A DNA stretch of 23,815 bases, taken from NCBI GenBank assembly GCA_050945915.1, contig JBMNTV010000028.1, positions 1 to 23,815 of the forward strand. Reading direction: 5' to 3'. The notes below the pieces were generated by a model. The model was not told the origin of the DNA and did not search any database. It saw only the letters and a program-made list of their open reading frames with translations. Every line of letters begins with the position of its first letter. The stretch's first letter is position 1. Position numbers and translations under genes: made by a program. This DNA comes from CALNBC01 sp050945915. GTDB lineage: Bacteria; Bacillota; Clostridia; Christensenellales; CALWSW01. Below are positions 22,667 through 23,815 of this stretch, one piece after another.

Positions 22667-23623
22667 ATGAAACGCAACACATGCAGGCTCATCTCAATGA
22701 TGCTGGTGCTGATCTTTGCCTTTTCGCTCATACCGGTTATGGCGCAGGCGGCCACATCCGGCTCCACCGCCGGAAGGGTGAAGATTTCTTCCGGCGTGCT
22801 GAACGTAAGAAGCTCCGCTTCCACCTCTTCCGGAATCGTGACCACACTGAAAAAGGACAGCTATGTTACGCTGATCTCGAAAAGCGGCAACTGGTGGAAG
22901 GTGGAATACGCCGCAGGCAAATACGGATACTGCTACGCGAGCTACATCACTCCGGTTTCCGGCTCCTATGCGATGCGCGCCACCGGACACCTGAACGTGC
23001 GCACCGGTGTGGGTACCACAAACCCCGTCATCGGCTGGCTGCAGCCGGGCGAATACGTCGTGGTGCTTTCCACGACGAACAACTGGCACAGGATTCTTCA
23101 CAAAGGTTCCCAACTCGGGTACGCCAGCGGAAAATTCCTGACCACCGCCACCGGGTATGCCCCCGTATCCCTCAGTGTTCCGAGCTTTAAGCAGACCGAC
23201 TCCAGATGGGCGTCCAAGCCCATCGGCATCTCCGGCGGCACCATCGGCACCATCGGCTGCCCCACCACAGCCCTGGCCATGACCGAGTCCTTCAGGACCA
23301 AGACCACCATTTACCCGAATCAGATGGCGGACAGGCTGAGCTATACCCCCGGCGGCGCCGTTTATTGGCCCGGCCATTACCGCGCCTATTTCGGCAGCGA
23401 TTACCTCAAGGTCGCTTATGAGCTGCTGAAAAGCGGCATACCCGTCCTCATCGGCGCAAAGAACGCGTCGGGGGGGCAGCACTGGTGCGTGATCACGGGC
23501 TTTACCGGCGGTTCCCTTACCGCTTCGAATTTCCAGATCAACGATCCCGGCTCCAACTCCAGGACCACTCTGCAGCAGCTGTTTGCCGTATACCCCTATT
23601 TTTACAAGCTGATGCACTATTGA
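22667..23623 (+). CDS. Secreted SH3b-domain protein with C39-like peptidase domain
   Basis: Exported protein of 318 residues. The signal peptide spans about 1-28 (basic MKRNTCR, hydrophobic core, cleavage after AQA). Two bacterial SH3 domains follow (about 38-96 and 101-160), each with the G-x-LNVR start and a GY(C/A)(Y/S) end, likely binding peptidoglycan. A C39-like cysteine peptidase domain covers about 170-318: FKQTDSRW opens it, C198 in IGCPTT is the candidate nucleophile, H272 in GGQHWCVI the base, and D293 in INDPG the third residue. It may cut peptide cross-links or secreted peptides; lysis, remodelling and processing are all possible. ATG 22667 has AGGAGG 5 nt upstream. A strong terminator follows. 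It stands alone, without a visible transporter partner. Confidence 0.9.
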   Translation: MKRNTCRLISMMLVLIFAFSLIPVMAQAATSGSTAGRVKISSGVLNVRSSASTSSGIVTTLKKDSYVTLISKSGNWWKVEYAAGKYGYCYASYITPVSGSYAMRATGHLNVRTGVGTTNPVIGWLQPGEYVVVLSTTNNWHRILHKGSQLGYASGKFLTTATGYAPVSLSVPSFKQTDSRWASKPIGISGGTIGTIGCPTTALAMTESFRTKTTIYPNQMADRLSYTPGGAVYWPGHYRAYFGSDYLKVAYELLKSGIPVLIGAKNASGGQHWCVITGFTGGSLTASNFQINDPGSNSRTTLQQLFAVYPYFYKLMHY

Positions 23624-23676
23624 GACGCTTGCCAAAGTAAGTTGTCCAAAAACGCTTCTTACAAGAAGCGCAAACG

Positions 23677-23721
23677 GCGGCAAAGACCCGCGCTTGAAGG
23701 TCTTTGCCGCTTTTTGATTTT
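23677..23721 (+). terminator. Strong intrinsic terminator of the SH3b-peptidase gene
   Basis: A 12-bp perfect stem GCGGCAAAGACC/GGTCTTTGCCGC (23677-23688 with 23699-23710) is followed by TTTTTGATTTT. An 8-bp hairpin CGCTTCTT/AAGAAGCG (23653-23670) precedes it. Beyond 23721 to the window end I see no gene I can support. Confidence 0.92.
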
Positions 23722-23815
23722 CGCTGCGCGCGGGGATTTCCGCTTCAGGTGGCAATATTTGATTGGCGCAGGACCCGCGCCCCTAACCTTTCGTGAAGGA
23801 GCTTTCGACACGCCT

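Noticed and set aside
23722..23815. Short minus-strand frame entering from the window end, reading like a possible C-terminal tail
   Set aside because: Too short to identify, with no motif and no convincing terminator for that direction.

Overview
The window is bacterial chromosome of moderately high GC content. Strong AGGAGG-type ribosome binding sites, extended -10 promoters (TGnTATAAT or TGnTATACT), a secG-rnr pair and intrinsic terminators with T-tracts point to a Bacillota (Firmicutes), probably an anaerobic, GC-rich member of class Clostridia. That assignment is inferred from gene content and signals; there is no rRNA in the window. I saw no tRNA, CRISPR array, insertion sequence or phage gene.

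Layout. 1-4443 (all minus strand): the 3'-truncated rnr (RNase R), secG, a divergent class II aldolase, and an LPG-synthase/flippase-type membrane protein, the last three each with a recognisable promoter. 4444-5030 holds no convincing gene. 5031-7205: a sugar-nucleotide epimerase converging with 1 bp to spare on udk (uridine kinase), which follows dut (dUTPase). dut diverges from a TIM-barrel isomerase-like gene (7440-8249) across a compact pair of back-to-back extended -10 promoters. 8521-12033: a MacAB/YknXYZ-like export operon (adaptor, ATPase, FtsX-type permease). A bidirectional terminator separates it from a convergent MerR-type regulator, which diverges from a secreted flavin lipoprotein oxidoreductase (FMN-binding plus fumarate-reductase-like FAD domain); a MerR-like operator lies between them. 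15233-15409 is a 58-residue membrane protein. 15616-16857 (minus) is an unrecognised ferritin-like candidate diiron protein, divergent from a three-subunit molybdenum hydroxylase operon (Mo, FAD and 2x[2Fe-2S] subunits, 16977-20602). The window ends with pyk and a secreted SH3b-C39-like peptidase.

How the genes work together. Housekeeping functions (RNA decay, Sec export, pyrimidine salvage, dUTP clean-up, glycolysis) are interleaved with accessory modules for extracellular redox chemistry, molybdenum hydroxylation, efflux and the cell envelope. The most interesting places are the MerR-flavolipoprotein pair, whose FAD domain appears to lack the fumarate-reductase catalytic His and Arg; the ferritin-like gene sharing a palindrome-bearing promoter region with an atypical molybdenum hydroxylase; the aldolase lacking one zinc ligand; and a possible structured leader on dut. 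No single element is proven to be a new system; these are leads.
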